Shown here piece by piece: positions 27,044 through 35,074 of a stretch of 64,000 bases of DNA. Positions within the stretch are counted from its first letter, which is position 1, and every line of letters begins with the position of its first letter. The DNA lies in NCBI RefSeq assembly GCF_000721265.1, contig NZ_JOFZ01000006.1, forward strand, positions 558,001 to 622,000, in the 5' to 3' direction. The notes under the pieces are model-generated. The model was not told where the DNA came from, did no database searches, and worked only from the letters and a program-made list of their open reading frames with translations. The DNA is from Streptomyces sp. NRRL F-5126 (GTDB taxonomy: Bacteria > Actinomycetota > Actinomycetes > Streptomycetales > Streptomycetaceae). Position numbers and translations under genes: made by a program.

Positions 27044-28102
27044 ATGTTGAGCACGACCACCACCGGCACCGGCGAGGCCGCGGGGCGCCCCCCGCGCGAC
27101 CTCAGGCTGCTGCCCAAGGCCCATCTGCACCTGCACTTCACGGGATCGATGCGGTCCGCGACCCTTCTCGAACTCGCCGGCAAGTACGGCGTCCACCTCC
27201 CCGAGGCGCTGACGAGCGGCGAGCCGCCGAAGCTCAGCGCGACGGACGAGCGCGGCTGGTTCCGCTTCCAGCGGCTCTACGACATCGCCAGATCGTGTCT
27301 GCGGGAGCCCGACGACATCAGGCGGCTGGTGCGCGAGGCCGCCGAGGAGGACGTGCGGGACGGCTCGCGCTGGCTGGAGATCCAGGTCGACCCCACCTCG
27401 TACGCGCCGCACCTCGGCGGCCTGATCCCCGCCCTGGAGATCATCCTGGACGCCGTGGAGTCGGCGTCGCGCGAGACGGGGCTCGGGCTGCGGGTGCTCG
27501 TCGCGGCCAACCGGATGAAGCATCCGCTCGACGCGCGCACGCTGGCGCGGCTCGCGGTGCGCTACGCGGACCGCGGCGTGGTGGGCTTCGGCCTGTCGAA
27601 CGACGAACGGCGCGGCATGGCGCGCGACTTCGACCGCGCGTTCGCGATCGCACGGGACGGCGGCCTGCTGTCGGCGCCGCACGGCGGCGAGTTGACGGGC
27701 GCCTCGTCGGTGCGTGACTGCCTGGACGACCTGCGGGCGGCCAGGATCGGGCACGGCGTGCGGGCCGCCGAGGACCCGCGGCTGCTGGGGCGGCTCGCCG
27801 AGACGGGCGTGACCTGCGAGGTCTGCCCGGCCTCCAACGTGGCGCTCGGCGTGTACGCCAAGCCGGAGGACGTACCGCTGCGGACACTGTTCGACGCGGG
27901 CGTGCCGATGGCGCTGGGCGCGGACGACCCGCTGCTGTTCGGCGCGCGGCTGGCCGCGCAGTACGAACTGGCCCGTACGCACCACGGCTTCACGGACGAG
28001 GAGCTCGCCGAGCTGGCGCGCCAGTCGATCCGCGCGTCGGCGGCACCCGAGGGCGTCAGGGCGGAGCTGCTGTCCGGCGTGGACGGCTGGCTGGCGAGCT
28101 GA
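27044..28102 (+). CDS. add: Adenosine deaminase-like amidohydrolase
   Basis: A 352-residue metal-dependent deaminase. Zinc ligands and catalytic residues match adenosine deaminase: His29 and His31 (HLHLHFTG), His213 with Glu216 (PHGGE), the His of RIGHGVRA, and Asp294/Asp295 (LGADDP). One departure: the aspartate that follows the HxH in classical enzymes (HLDG, which contacts the ribose) is Thr33 here, so specificity may differ from adenosine. I choose the ATG at 27044 because AGGA lies 7 bases upstream; an ATG six codons earlier is possible. It is convergent with murB, the stops 12 bases apart. Confidence 0.85.
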   Translation: MLSTTTTGTGEAAGRPPRDLRLLPKAHLHLHFTGSMRSATLLELAGKYGVHLPEALTSGEPPKLSATDERGWFRFQRLYDIARSCLREPDDIRRLVREAAEEDVRDGSRWLEIQVDPTSYAPHLGGLIPALEIILDAVESASRETGLGLRVLVAANRMKHPLDARTLARLAVRYADRGVVGFGLSNDERRGMARDFDRAFAIARDGGLLSAPHGGELTGASSVRDCLDDLRAARIGHGVRAAEDPRLLGRLAETGVTCEVCPASNVALGVYAKPEDVPLRTLFDAGVPMALGADDPLLFGARLAAQYELARTHHGFTDEELAELARQSIRASAAPEGVRAELLSGVDGWLAS

Positions 28103-28114
28103 CGACCGCTGCGC

Positions 28115-29170
28115 TCAGAGCTGCACGCCCACCATGACGGGCTCGTTGACGAGGACGATCCCGAAGGCGTCGCGCACGCCCGCGACGACCTCGCGGGCGA
28201 GGGCGAGCAGGTCCTCCGTGGTGGCGTCGCCCCGATTGGTGAGGGCCAGGGTGTGCTTGGTGGAGATGCGCGCCGGGCCCGTGCCGTAGCCCTTCGTGAA
28301 GCCGGCCCTGTCGATGAGCCACGCGGCGGACGTCTTCACGAGGCCCTCGCCCTCCGGGTACGCGGGCGGCGTGACGTCGTCGCCGAGGCGCGCGCGTACG
28401 CGCCCGAGGAAGTCCTCGTAGCGTGCCGCGTCGAGGAGCGGGTTGGTGAAGAACGAGCCGGCCGACCAGGTGTCGTGGTCGTCGGCGTCGAGGACCATGC
28501 CCTTGCCGGAGCGGAGCCGCAGCACGGTGTCGCGCGCGTCGCGCAGCGGCACCCGCGCCCCGGGCTCGACGCCGAGAACGCGCGCGGTCTCCGCGTACTT
28601 GATCGGCCCCGAGAGCCCGCCCGCGTCGTCCAGCGCGAATCGGACGCGGAGCACGACGTAACGCTCGGGGTGCAGCTTGAAGACGCTGGAGCGGTACGAG
28701 AACAGGCAGTCGGCGCCGGAGAGCGTGACGAGCTCCCGCAGGGTCCGGTCGTAGGCGACGACCTCCGTGATGACGGAGGAGACCTCCTGGCCGTAGGCGC
28801 CGACGTTCTGGATGGGCGTCGCGCCGACGGAGCCCGGGATGCCGGCGAGGCACTCGATCCCGGCGAGCCCGGCATCGACGCTGCGGGCAACCAGGTCGGC
28901 CCAGACCTCGCCCGCGGCGGCATCGATCACGGTGCCCTCGTGGCGGATGCCGCGGGTGGCGACGCGCAGGGCGGTGCCGTCGAAGCCCTTGTCCCCGACG
29001 ACCAGGTTGCTGCCGCCGCCCACGACGAGGAGCGGGGTGCCCTCGTCGTCGGCGCGCCGCGTCTCCTCGACGACGAGGTCGTCGGTGTCCGCGACGACGA
29101 GCCGCCTGGCCGGGCCCCCGAGCCTGAGGGTGGTGAGGGGGGCGAGGGGGGTTCCGTAGTGTTCCTGCAC
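28115..29170 (-). CDS. murB: UDP-N-acetylenolpyruvoylglucosamine reductase
   Basis: A 351-residue FAD-dependent NADPH oxidoreductase making UDP-N-acetylmuramate for peptidoglycan, in the cytoplasm. Visible: the FAD-binding VVGGGSNLVVGD, GIPGSVGATPIQNVGAYGQEV, the tyrosine/arginine segment FSYRSSVFK, the proton-donor serine in SAGSFFTNPLL, and the C-terminal glutamate in LVNEPVMVG. The layout is the type I (E. coli-like) form. It starts at a GTG (29170). There is an 800-base poorly coding gap upstream. Confidence 0.95.
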   Translation of the reverse strand: MQEHYGTPLAPLTTLRLGGPARRLVVADTDDLVVEETRRADDEGTPLLVVGGGSNLVVGDKGFDGTALRVATRGIRHEGTVIDAAAGEVWADLVARSVDAGLAGIECLAGIPGSVGATPIQNVGAYGQEVSSVITEVVAYDRTLRELVTLSGADCLFSYRSSVFKLHPERYVVLRVRFALDDAGGLSGPIKYAETARVLGVEPGARVPLRDARDTVLRLRSGKGMVLDADDHDTWSAGSFFTNPLLDAARYEDFLGRVRARLGDDVTPPAYPEGEGLVKTSAAWLIDRAGFTKGYGTGPARISTKHTLALTNRGDATTEDLLALAREVVAGVRDAFGIVLVNEPVMVGVQL

Positions 29171-29250
29171 CCGGCAAGGCTAACGGTCACGGGCGCGGGC
29201 CCGGCGACGGGCGCGACGCGCGGGCGGGCCGCCCGACGCGCCGCCGGGCC

Positions 29251-29340
29251 GCGCTCGCACCACACCCCGATGTACGCGGGTGGGACGGGCCGCGGCGGCC
29301 CCGCCCCGTCTTCGCCGCATCCGCCGGGCGTTCAGCCGGG
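29251..29340. repeat. Degenerate direct repeat, copy 1
   Basis: This shares two cores with copy 2 at 29434-29512, in the same order: ACCCCGATGTACGCG and CGCATCCGCCGGGCGTT, with a diverged middle. The pair lies in the 29171-29799 stretch, where I see no gene. Confidence 0.6.
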
Positions 29341-29433
29341 CCGCGCCCCGGCGGCCACCACACACGGCCGGACGCCGGGCCGTTCGACACGGTGCGCCCG
29401 TCCGTCCAACGCCTCCGCACTGCCCCGCTCGGG

Positions 29434-29512
29434 CCGCTCTCGCGCCGCACCCCGATGTACGCGCGTGGCGGCCGAGCCCCACGTTCAGCGCATCCGCCGG
29501 GCGTTCCGCCGG
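29434..29512. repeat. Degenerate direct repeat, copy 2
   Basis: Second copy of the repeat described at 29251-29340, about 180 bases away and some 11 bases shorter between the two conserved cores. No terminal inverted repeats or transposase fragments accompany it. The rest of 29171-29799 holds nothing I recognise. Confidence 0.6.
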
Positions 29513-29799
29513 GACAGGCCGTGCCGCCGGGGACCGGACAGCGAAGCCGCGGGGAGTACGGGACCGACGGGAGGGCCGACCCGCTGAAGGCGGAGCGTCG
29601 ACGGGATCACGCTGCCCGACGCGCCAGACCGGGGCCGGCTCTCCCCGCGCCGGGAGGCCCGGCCCAGGGTCCACGCGGTGGCCACCGCGTGCCGCCGCGG
29701 CACGCGGCCCAGTGGCCGGCCGGCTCGGCGGCACGCTCCGGGACGTCCCGCGTCCCCCGCATGATCCGCCCGTCCGCCCGCGCGGCGCCCCCGCACCAC

Positions 29800-29990
29800 C
29801 GGCGCCGCCGGTGACGCCGCCGCCACGATCCCCGCCCCGAGCCACAGCGCGGGCTGCGTGCCGTCCACGAACGACCGCGCGCTCCCGTACCCGCCACGCG
29901 CGGCGAACACCGCGCCGAGCGTCACCACGCCGAGCGCACCGCCGAGGACGCGCAGCACGTTGTTCGTGCCCGGCCGGGCACGCGATACGT
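29800..29990 (-). pseudogene. Remnant: C-terminal end of a DHA2-type MFS drug transporter
   Basis: The minus-strand frame from about 29990 to 29800 reads like the last two transmembrane helices of an EmrB/QacA-type multidrug exporter: PGTNNVLRVLGGALGVVTLG, then AVFAARGGYGS, ARSFVDGTQPALWLGAGIV. The family signature GxxNxxRxLGGAxGVAxLGAVFA is plain. Nothing of the preceding 12 helices is present, because the hadB-like gene ends at 29996 immediately upstream. After residue matches end, the frame runs on into low-complexity sequence. It is therefore a decayed, 5'-truncated gene fragment with no start site of its own. Confidence 0.7.
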
Positions 29991-29995
29991 CCTGC

Positions 29996-30424
29996 TCAGC
30001 CGAGGCGTACCACCGCACGCGCCAGGCCCAGCACCTTCTGCCCGCCGCTCGTCGCCGTGATGTCGACCCTGACCTGGCCGTCCGCCAGCTTCTCCGCGAC
30101 CTTGGCGGAGACCTCGACCACCGCTCCCCTGCCGTCGTTCGGGACGACGACGGGCTTCGTGAAGCGGACGCCGTACTCGACGACGGCCCCCGGGTCGCCC
30201 GTCCAGTCCGTCACGACGCGAATCGCCTCCGCCATGGTGAACATGCCGTGCGCGATGACGTCCGGCAGCCCAACCTCCGTGGCAAACCGCTCGTTCCAGT
30301 GAATGGGGTTGAAGTCGCCTGACGCCCCCGCATATCGCACAAGCGTGTCGCGGGTGACGGGGAAGGTGCCCGCCGGCAGTTCCGTACCGACCTCGACCTC
30401 GTCGTAACCGATCTTCGCCGTCAT
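29996..30424 (-). CDS. hadB: MaoC-like (R)-specific dehydratase, HadB-like
   Basis: A 142-residue hot-dog-fold protein. The hydratase/dehydratase motif is present: YAGASGDFNPIHWNERFATEVGLPDVIAHGMFTM, with the catalytic Asp and His of the D-x4-H type (GDFNPIHW). It begins MTAKIGYDEVEVGTELP at the ATG at 30424, which lies 4 bases after the hadA-like stop. In mycobacteria HadB is the catalytic partner of HadA in 3-hydroxyacyl-ACP dehydration for mycolic acids. Streptomyces lacks mycolates, so the pair here probably acts on another acyl-ACP or acyl-CoA. Confidence 0.85.
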   Translation of the reverse strand: MTAKIGYDEVEVGTELPAGTFPVTRDTLVRYAGASGDFNPIHWNERFATEVGLPDVIAHGMFTMAEAIRVVTDWTGDPGAVVEYGVRFTKPVVVPNDGRGAVVEVSAKVAEKLADGQVRVDITATSGGQKVLGLARAVVRLG

Positions 30425-30428
30425 GCCC

Positions 30429-30893
30429 TCACGCCTCCGCCGCGCCGTCGTCGGCGGCACGCGCCACCAGCTTCATCCACGCCGTCGCGACCCGCTCGCC
30501 CGACGCGTCGTGCACATCGCCGCGCAGGTCGACGAAGTCGCTGCCCGCGCGAGTGGTGGCGGCCTCGATCGTGGACGTGACGGTCAGCCGGTCACCCGCC
30601 CGCACCGGCCGTACGTACGCGAACTTCTGGCTGCCGTGCACGACCCTGCTGAAGTCGAGTCCGAGCTCGGGGTCGGCGATCACCTCGCCCGCCGCCCGGT
30701 AGGTGATCGTGAACACGAACGTCGGAGGGGCGATCACGTCCGGGTGGCCGAGCGCCTTGGCCGCCTCGGGGTCCGTGTGCACAGCGGCGGTCTCACCGAT
30801 CGCCTCCGCGAACTCGCGGATCTTCTCCCGGCCGACCTCGTACGGCGCGGTGGGCGGAAAGCTCCGTCCCACGAAGGACTGGTCGAGCGCCAT
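30429..30893 (-). CDS. hadA: FAS1-type dehydratase-domain protein, HadA-like
   Basis: A 154-residue protein of the MaoC N-terminal (hot-dog) domain family, beginning MALDQSFVGRSFPPTAPYEV. Conserved segments FAEAIGETAAVHTDPEAAKA, PPTFVFTI and VHGSQKFAYVRPVRAGDRL fit the substrate-binding HadA type, which lacks the full catalytic D-x4-H of its partner. It is coupled to hadB (4-base gap). A tandem 13-base repeat lies 30 bases upstream of the ATG, which has a GGAGGGAG ribosome-binding site. Confidence 0.83.
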   Translation of the reverse strand: MALDQSFVGRSFPPTAPYEVGREKIREFAEAIGETAAVHTDPEAAKALGHPDVIAPPTFVFTITYRAAGEVIADPELGLDFSRVVHGSQKFAYVRPVRAGDRLTVTSTIEAATTRAGSDFVDLRGDVHDASGERVATAWMKLVARAADDGAAEA

Positions 30894-30922
30894 GAACCGC
30901 CGCTCCCTCCTGGTGTCTTCAC

Positions 30923-30949
30923 CTTGTTGTCAACGTCTTGTCGTCAACG
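30923..30949. repeat. Tandem 13-base repeat in the hadA leader/promoter
   Basis: CTTGTTGTCAACG (30923-30935) and CTTGTCGTCAACG (30937-30949) differ at one position and are one base apart, about 30 bases upstream of the hadA-like ATG. On the minus strand each contains GTTGAC, a -35-like hexamer. This could be a tandem regulator site or a duplicated promoter element. Confidence 0.55.
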
Positions 30950-31002
30950 CCGTCGCCACCGTCCGCGGATCGGTGCGGACGCGGGCGAGTCGTGAACGCG
31001 AA

Positions 31003-31038
31003 GCGAGGCCGCCCCCTGGGTGCCGGGGGCGGCCTCGC
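31003..31038 (-). terminator. rpmG terminator
   Basis: GCGAGGCCGCCCCC pairs perfectly with GGGGGCGGCCTCGC around an 8-base loop, 13 bases after the rpmG stop. It separates rpmG from the hadA/hadB-like pair. Confidence 0.85.
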
Positions 31039-31051
31039 GTTCGAGCCTTGG

Positions 31052-31216
31052 TCAGCGCGTCTCGCGATGCGCCGTGTGCGCCTTGCAGCGCGGGCAGTGC
31101 TTCTTCATCTCAAGACGGTCCGGGTTGTTACGCCGGTTCTTCTTGGTGATGTAGTTCCGCTCCTTGCACTCCACGCAGGCCAGCGTGATCTTCGGGCGGA
31201 CGTCGGTGGCAGCCAC
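31052..31216 (-). CDS. rpmG: 50S ribosomal protein L33 (zinc-ribbon form)
   Basis: A 54-residue L33 beginning (M)[20 protein letters not shown] and ending [10 protein letters not shown]. Two CxxC pairs (CVEC and CPRC) make it the zinc-binding, non-stress form. The start is a GTG at 31216 with AAGGAG 7 bases upstream. It lies just downstream of tRNA-Met and has its own terminator. Confidence 0.95.
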   Translation of the reverse strand: MAATDVRPKITLACVECKERNYITKKNRRNNPDRLEMKKHCPRCKAHTAHRETR

Positions 31217-31330
31217 GTGAGTGCTCCTTGACGAACGGATGGGATGAATCAGATGAAACGAATTTCATCAGGTTGTACGCAAAGAAGAGTAGCCGATCGG
31301 AGGACCGACCCCGCAATCGGCTACTGTCTG

Positions 31331-31403
31331 TAGCGGTGACCGGACTTGAACCGGTGACACAGCGATTATGAGCCGCTTGCTCTACCGACTGAGCTACACC
31401 GCT
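31331..31403 (-). tRNA. metT: tRNA-Met (CAT), elongator
   Basis: A 73-base cloverleaf with acceptor AGCGGTG/CACCGCT, D-arm AGCTCAGTCGGTAGAGC, anticodon stem and loop with CAT, and T-arm GGTTCAAGTCC. The A-T first pair and lack of three consecutive G-C pairs in the anticodon stem mark it as elongator rather than initiator. No encoded CCA. Confidence 0.95.
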
Positions 31404-31450
31404 GCGATGCAGGCTCTCCCCGCCCGAGGGCGGGGATCACCAGACATCAG

Positions 31451-31523
31451 AGCCCCAATACGGAATCGAACCGTAGACCTTCTCCTTACCATGGAGACGC
31501 TCTACCGACTGAGCTATTGGGGC
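31451..31523 (-). tRNA. thrT: tRNA-Thr (GGT)
   Basis: A 73-base cloverleaf with acceptor GCCCCAA/TTGGGGC, anticodon stem TCTCC/GGAGA around loop ATGGTAA (anticodon GGT) and T-arm GGTTCGATTCC. It is 47 bases upstream of tRNA-Met, probably in one precursor. No encoded CCA. Confidence 0.96.
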
Positions 31524-31534
31524 GAGCGATGAAG

Positions 31535-31564
31535 ACATTACACGCTCGGTCGTCGTTCGCCCAA
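31535..31564 (-). promoter_or_regulatory. tRNA-Thr/tRNA-Met promoter
   Basis: On the minus strand TTGGGC (31564-31559), an 18-base spacer and TAATGT (31540-31535), 11 bases before the tRNA-Thr 5' end. Confidence 0.6.
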
Positions 31565-31880
31565 ATCCGTTTCCACGCCGTCGCCGAGGCCTCCGCGCCC
31601 CCCACCGCCCCGCCGCCGCCACGGCCGTCGCACGGGCCACCGGACCCGCCCGTGACCCGCCGCAACCGCGCTGACCAGCGACGCACGGGCGCGCCCGCCG
31701 GTGCGCGGTCGGTGCGCGGTCGGTACGCCGCAGGGCTCGCGGTCGACAGCCGGCGCGGCCGACGGCTCCACCGGTACGACTAATGCGCTCCTCCGCGAAG
31801 CCGCCCCCGCACGGACCTACGCTCGGAACCCGCCGCGTGATCTTGAGCGCGGCCCCCGTACGTACGCGAGCAGGAGCACG

Positions 31881-33119
31881 ATGCCCCCCAGCCGGCCGCA
31901 GCCGTCCGACGGCGACCCCGCCGGCGCAGCCGCGCTGGTCCTCACGTCCGCACGGCTCGCCGACGGCAGGATCGTCGACGTACGCCTGAACGGCGGCCGG
32001 ATCGAGGCCGTCGGCACGGCGGGCAGCCTCGACGGCGGCGCCCCCATGGACATGGCGTGCGCCCGCGTCGACCTCGGCGGCTACCTGCTCATGCCCGCGC
32101 CCGTCGAGACGCACGCGCACGCCGACACGGCCCTGTCGGCGGACGGGCCGCCGCCCCGGTACACCGTCGAGGACGTGCGGCGGCGGGCCACGGAGGCCGT
32201 GCTCGTCCACCTCGGCCACGGGGTGACGGCCGTGCGCTCGCACGTGCGGGTCGGCGACGGGTTCGGATCGGCCCGGCTCGAAGCCCTGCTCCTGGCACGG
32301 CGTTCGCTGCGCGGCCTGTGCGATCTGACGACCGTCGCGGTGCCGCGGCTGCTGACCGGCGCGGCGGGCGCCGAAGGGCTGGCCGCGCTGCGCGACGCGA
32401 TGGCGATGGGCGCGGACGCCGTGGGCGGCTGCCCCGACCTCGACCCCGACCCGGCGGCCTATGCGGAGGCGGTGCTCGGCCTCGCCTCCGAGTACGGCCG
32501 CCCCGTCGACCTCCACACGGACGGGAAGGACCCGGCACACCTGATCCGCCTCGCCGCCATGGCACGCGGCCTGCGGACCGGGGTGAGCGTCGGCCCGTGT
32601 GCCGGCCTCGCCCTGCTGCCGCCCGAGGCCGCGGCGCGGGCTGCGGAGGCGCTCGCCGCGGCCGGGGTCGGCGTCACGTGCCTGCCGCAGGGCGGCTGCG
32701 GCGACGCGACGATCAGGGCCTGCGCCCCCGTCCGCCTGCTCCGCGCGGCGGGCGTGCGGCTGGCGGCAGGCGGCGGAGCGCTGCGCGACGCGTCGAACCC
32801 GGTGGGGCGCGGGGATCCGCTGGAGGCCGCGTACCTGCTCGCGTCGCAGTGCGGGCTGCGGCCCGCGGAGGCCTTGGCGGCGGTCGGCTCGGCGGGGCGT
32901 GCGGCGCTCGGCCTGCCGGAGGTGCGGGTGGAGGCGGGCTTCCCGGCGGAGCTGCTCGCGGTGCGCGGGCACAGCCTGGCGGCGGTGCTCTCGCAGGCGT
33001 ACAGCAGGATCGTCGTCCATCGCGGGCGGGTGGTGGCGCGCACGAGCGCGGTGCGGGAGTACTGCGACTCGGACAGCGAGGCGGGGGCGGCGCTGCCTCG
33101 GCAGGGCCGGCCGGGGTGA
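31881..33119 (+). CDS. Cytosine-deaminase-like amidohydrolase, probably non-classical or inactive
   Basis: A 412-residue protein with the fold of metal-dependent hydrolases: an N-terminal beta-sandwich segment (ALVLTSARLADGRIVDVRLN), the barrel and a C-terminal return strand (VVHRGRVVAR). It keeps His78/His80 (ETHAHADT) and His212 (LHTD). Against E. coli CodA by eye, the metal-site or catalytic residues Glu217, His246 and Asp313 align with Gly215, Pro239 (VGPCAG) and Gly299 (AGGGALRD). That would leave an incomplete active site. Start ATG 31881 with AGGAG upstream. It may be a scaffold, a binding protein or an enzyme with a different mechanism. Confidence 0.72.
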   Translation: MPPSRPQPSDGDPAGAAALVLTSARLADGRIVDVRLNGGRIEAVGTAGSLDGGAPMDMACARVDLGGYLLMPAPVETHAHADTALSADGPPPRYTVEDVRRRATEAVLVHLGHGVTAVRSHVRVGDGFGSARLEALLLARRSLRGLCDLTTVAVPRLLTGAAGAEGLAALRDAMAMGADAVGGCPDLDPDPAAYAEAVLGLASEYGRPVDLHTDGKDPAHLIRLAAMARGLRTGVSVGPCAGLALLPPEAAARAAEALAAAGVGVTCLPQGGCGDATIRACAPVRLLRAAGVRLAAGGGALRDASNPVGRGDPLEAAYLLASQCGLRPAEALAAVGSAGRAALGLPEVRVEAGFPAELLAVRGHSLAAVLSQAYSRIVVHRGRVVARTSAVREYCDSDSEAGAALPRQGRPG

Positions 33120-33192
33120 CGGTTTTCCTGCGGCCGGCGGGAAGGGGCGTTCCGCGCGGCGTAACAGCGCCCGCCGAAGTACGGTCGTGACC

Positions 33193-33852
33193 ATGCGCAT
33201 TGTCATCGCAGGAGGACACGGTCAGATCGCGCTGCGGCTTGAGCGGTTGCTCGCCGCGCGCGGTGACGAGGTCGCGGGCATCATCCGCAAGCCTGAGCAG
33301 GCGGAGGACCTGCGTGCCGCGGGCGCCGAAGCGGTCGTGCTCGACCTGGAGTCGGCGCCGGTGGACGAGGTCGCCGGCGCCCTTGAGGGGGCCGACGGCG
33401 TGGTGTTCGCGGCCGGGGCCGGGCCCGGGTCCACCGTCGAGCGCAAGGAGACGGTGGACAAGGCGGCCGCGGTGCTCCTCGCGGACGCCGCGGAGCGCGC
33501 CGGCGTGCGCCGGTACGTGATCGTCTCGTCCATGGGCGCGGACGCCGGACGCGAGGGCGACGAGGTGTTCGACGCGTACCTGAGGGCGAAGGGCGCCGCG
33601 GACGACGCCGTACGGTCCAGGCCCGCGCTCGACTGGACGGTGCTGCGCCCCGGGATGCTGAAGAACGACGCCGGCACGGGCCTCGTCCGCCTGGAGGAGA
33701 AGACCGGGAGGGGGCCGGTGCCGCGCGACGACGTGGCGGCGGTGCTCGCCGAACTGCTGAGGACGCCGGGCGCGGCGGGCCGCACCGTCGAGCTGATCAG
33801 CGGCCCCACGCCGGTGGCGGACGCGGTGGCGGCGATCGCGGCGGGCCGCTGA
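33193..33852 (+). CDS. NAD(P)-binding atypical SDR (NmrA/YwnB-like)
   Basis: A 219-residue Rossmann protein. The glycine-rich GGHGQIALRL starts at residue 7, followed by the acidic strand end VVLDLES, VVFAAGAG, RYVIVSSMGAD and the Y-x3-K-like DAYLRAKGAADDAV; LDWTVLRPGML closes the sheet. This is the compact atypical SDR type related to NAD(P)H-sensing NmrA/HSCARG and biliverdin-reductase-like proteins. The substrate is unknown. ATG at 33193, 73 bases after the amidohydrolase stop, same strand. Confidence 0.8.
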   Translation: MRIVIAGGHGQIALRLERLLAARGDEVAGIIRKPEQAEDLRAAGAEAVVLDLESAPVDEVAGALEGADGVVFAAGAGPGSTVERKETVDKAAAVLLADAAERAGVRRYVIVSSMGADAGREGDEVFDAYLRAKGAADDAVRSRPALDWTVLRPGMLKNDAGTGLVRLEEKTGRGPVPRDDVAAVLAELLRTPGAAGRTVELISGPTPVADAVAAIAAGR

Positions 33853-33956
33853 CGTACGGCAGCGGTGCGCCCGGGACGCACACGGCGCCCCGGGCACACC
33901 GCTCGGCCCGGATCTGTCACTGGTCACGAGGCCACTCGGTCACCAGAGCACTCGGC

Positions 33957-34940
33957 TCACCAGCCGACCGCGACCTCCAGCCACTTGGGGTCGGCGTGCG
34001 AGACGAACGACGACCGCCCGGCCACGTCGTCGTAGGGGAAGCCGTACGCGAGGTTGTTGATGGCGTGGTCGTGCCAGAACTTGGCGTAGTAGTTGGCCGG
34101 CCCGTCCTTGTAGAAGTTCGACGGCGTCGACCACTGGTCCTTGGGCAGCTGCGCCACATGCCGATTGAGCGCGGCGCACATGTCGGGGTTCGAGGCCAGT
34201 GACCCCGCGCAGCCCGTGATGTTCGACGTCGACTCGTTGACGCCGACCGACTGCGCGTAACTCGTGAAGTAGTCCGCGTACTTGCCGCCCGCCTGGAAGT
34301 CGGGCGAGCTGCCGGGCGCGGGGATGCGGTACGGCGCCTGGATGTCGGCGAGCCCCTGGAACTCGGTCGGCACCTCGCTCTTGAACTGCTGGAAGACCGC
34401 GTCCCTGTCCTGCTGGAAGAGGTCGTAGCCGTCCCCGACCTGGACGTCCGAGCCGTCGTTCGAGTGCAGCCTCATGGCGAGCGGCAGCGCCCAGCCGTCG
34501 ACGCGGGTGGTGTTCCCGTTGAAGACGTCGTCCCCGACGGTGAACTCGATGAAGTCCTGGTACTTGCTGTCGGGCGAGCCGAGGTAGAAGTACATGCGCC
34601 CGGCGGAGTTCGCGGGCATGTCGACATAGGGCTGCTCGGCGATGGAGTGCTCCTGGCCGCCGAACTTCCAGTACACCTGGTCGTCAGGGTACTTACCGTT
34701 CGTGCGGTTGAGGATCTTGACGGTGAGGACGTTCTGCGCGGGCGGTATGGAACCGGTGTCGCCCCAGAAGGAGTCGGGCGGGTTCTCGGCCGCGGGGGCG
34801 GCCACGGGCGCGACGGCGGCGTGCGCCGACTGCGACCCGGCGGCGCCGGCCGCGCCGAGCATGCCGAACGCCAGCGCGAGCGCGGCGGCGAGCCGCACGG
34901 CGGTGCGGTGGTGGAAGCCTGTGAGAGCTGTGGGGGGCAT
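33957..34940 (-). CDS. Secreted GH64-like (beta-1,3-glucanase family) protein
   Basis: A 327-residue exported protein. The signal peptide runs to about SAHA-A at residue 41. The mature part resembles family GH64 laminaripentaose-producing glucanases and thaumatin-like folds: GRMYFYLGS, FIEFTVGDDVFNG..RVDGWALP and the C-terminal NFYKDGPANYYAKFWHDHAINNLAYGFPYDDV. Glu132 and Asp148 are 16 residues apart, the same spacing as the catalytic Glu154/Asp170 I recall for the S. matensis enzyme. Two cysteines (GCAGS and MCAAL) may form a disulfide. The likely target is fungal or plant beta-1,3-glucan. A LacI-type palindrome lies 135 bases upstream. Confidence 0.68.
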   Translation of the reverse strand: MPPTALTGFHHRTAVRLAAALALAFGMLGAAGAAGSQSAHAAVAPVAAPAAENPPDSFWGDTGSIPPAQNVLTVKILNRTNGKYPDDQVYWKFGGQEHSIAEQPYVDMPANSAGRMYFYLGSPDSKYQDFIEFTVGDDVFNGNTTRVDGWALPLAMRLHSNDGSDVQVGDGYDLFQQDRDAVFQQFKSEVPTEFQGLADIQAPYRIPAPGSSPDFQAGGKYADYFTSYAQSVGVNESTSNITGCAGSLASNPDMCAALNRHVAQLPKDQWSTPSNFYKDGPANYYAKFWHDHAINNLAYGFPYDDVAGRSSFVSHADPKWLEVAVGW

Positions 34941-35074
34941 GGAATTCCTCCCTGGCTGCGGAGAGGTACGACGCGGACGCTGCGGCCGCCCAGCCAGGTG
35001 GCGGCCTCGTCCGACCCGGAACGAACACGCCGACAGCGCGTCAGGAAGGCCGAGTGGGGTGGCGATCCCGCTAC

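Noticed and set aside
29171..29799. Possible mobile element around the repeat pair
   Set aside because: No transposase fragment, target-site duplication or terminal inverted repeat is visible; the sequence looks like decayed non-coding DNA.
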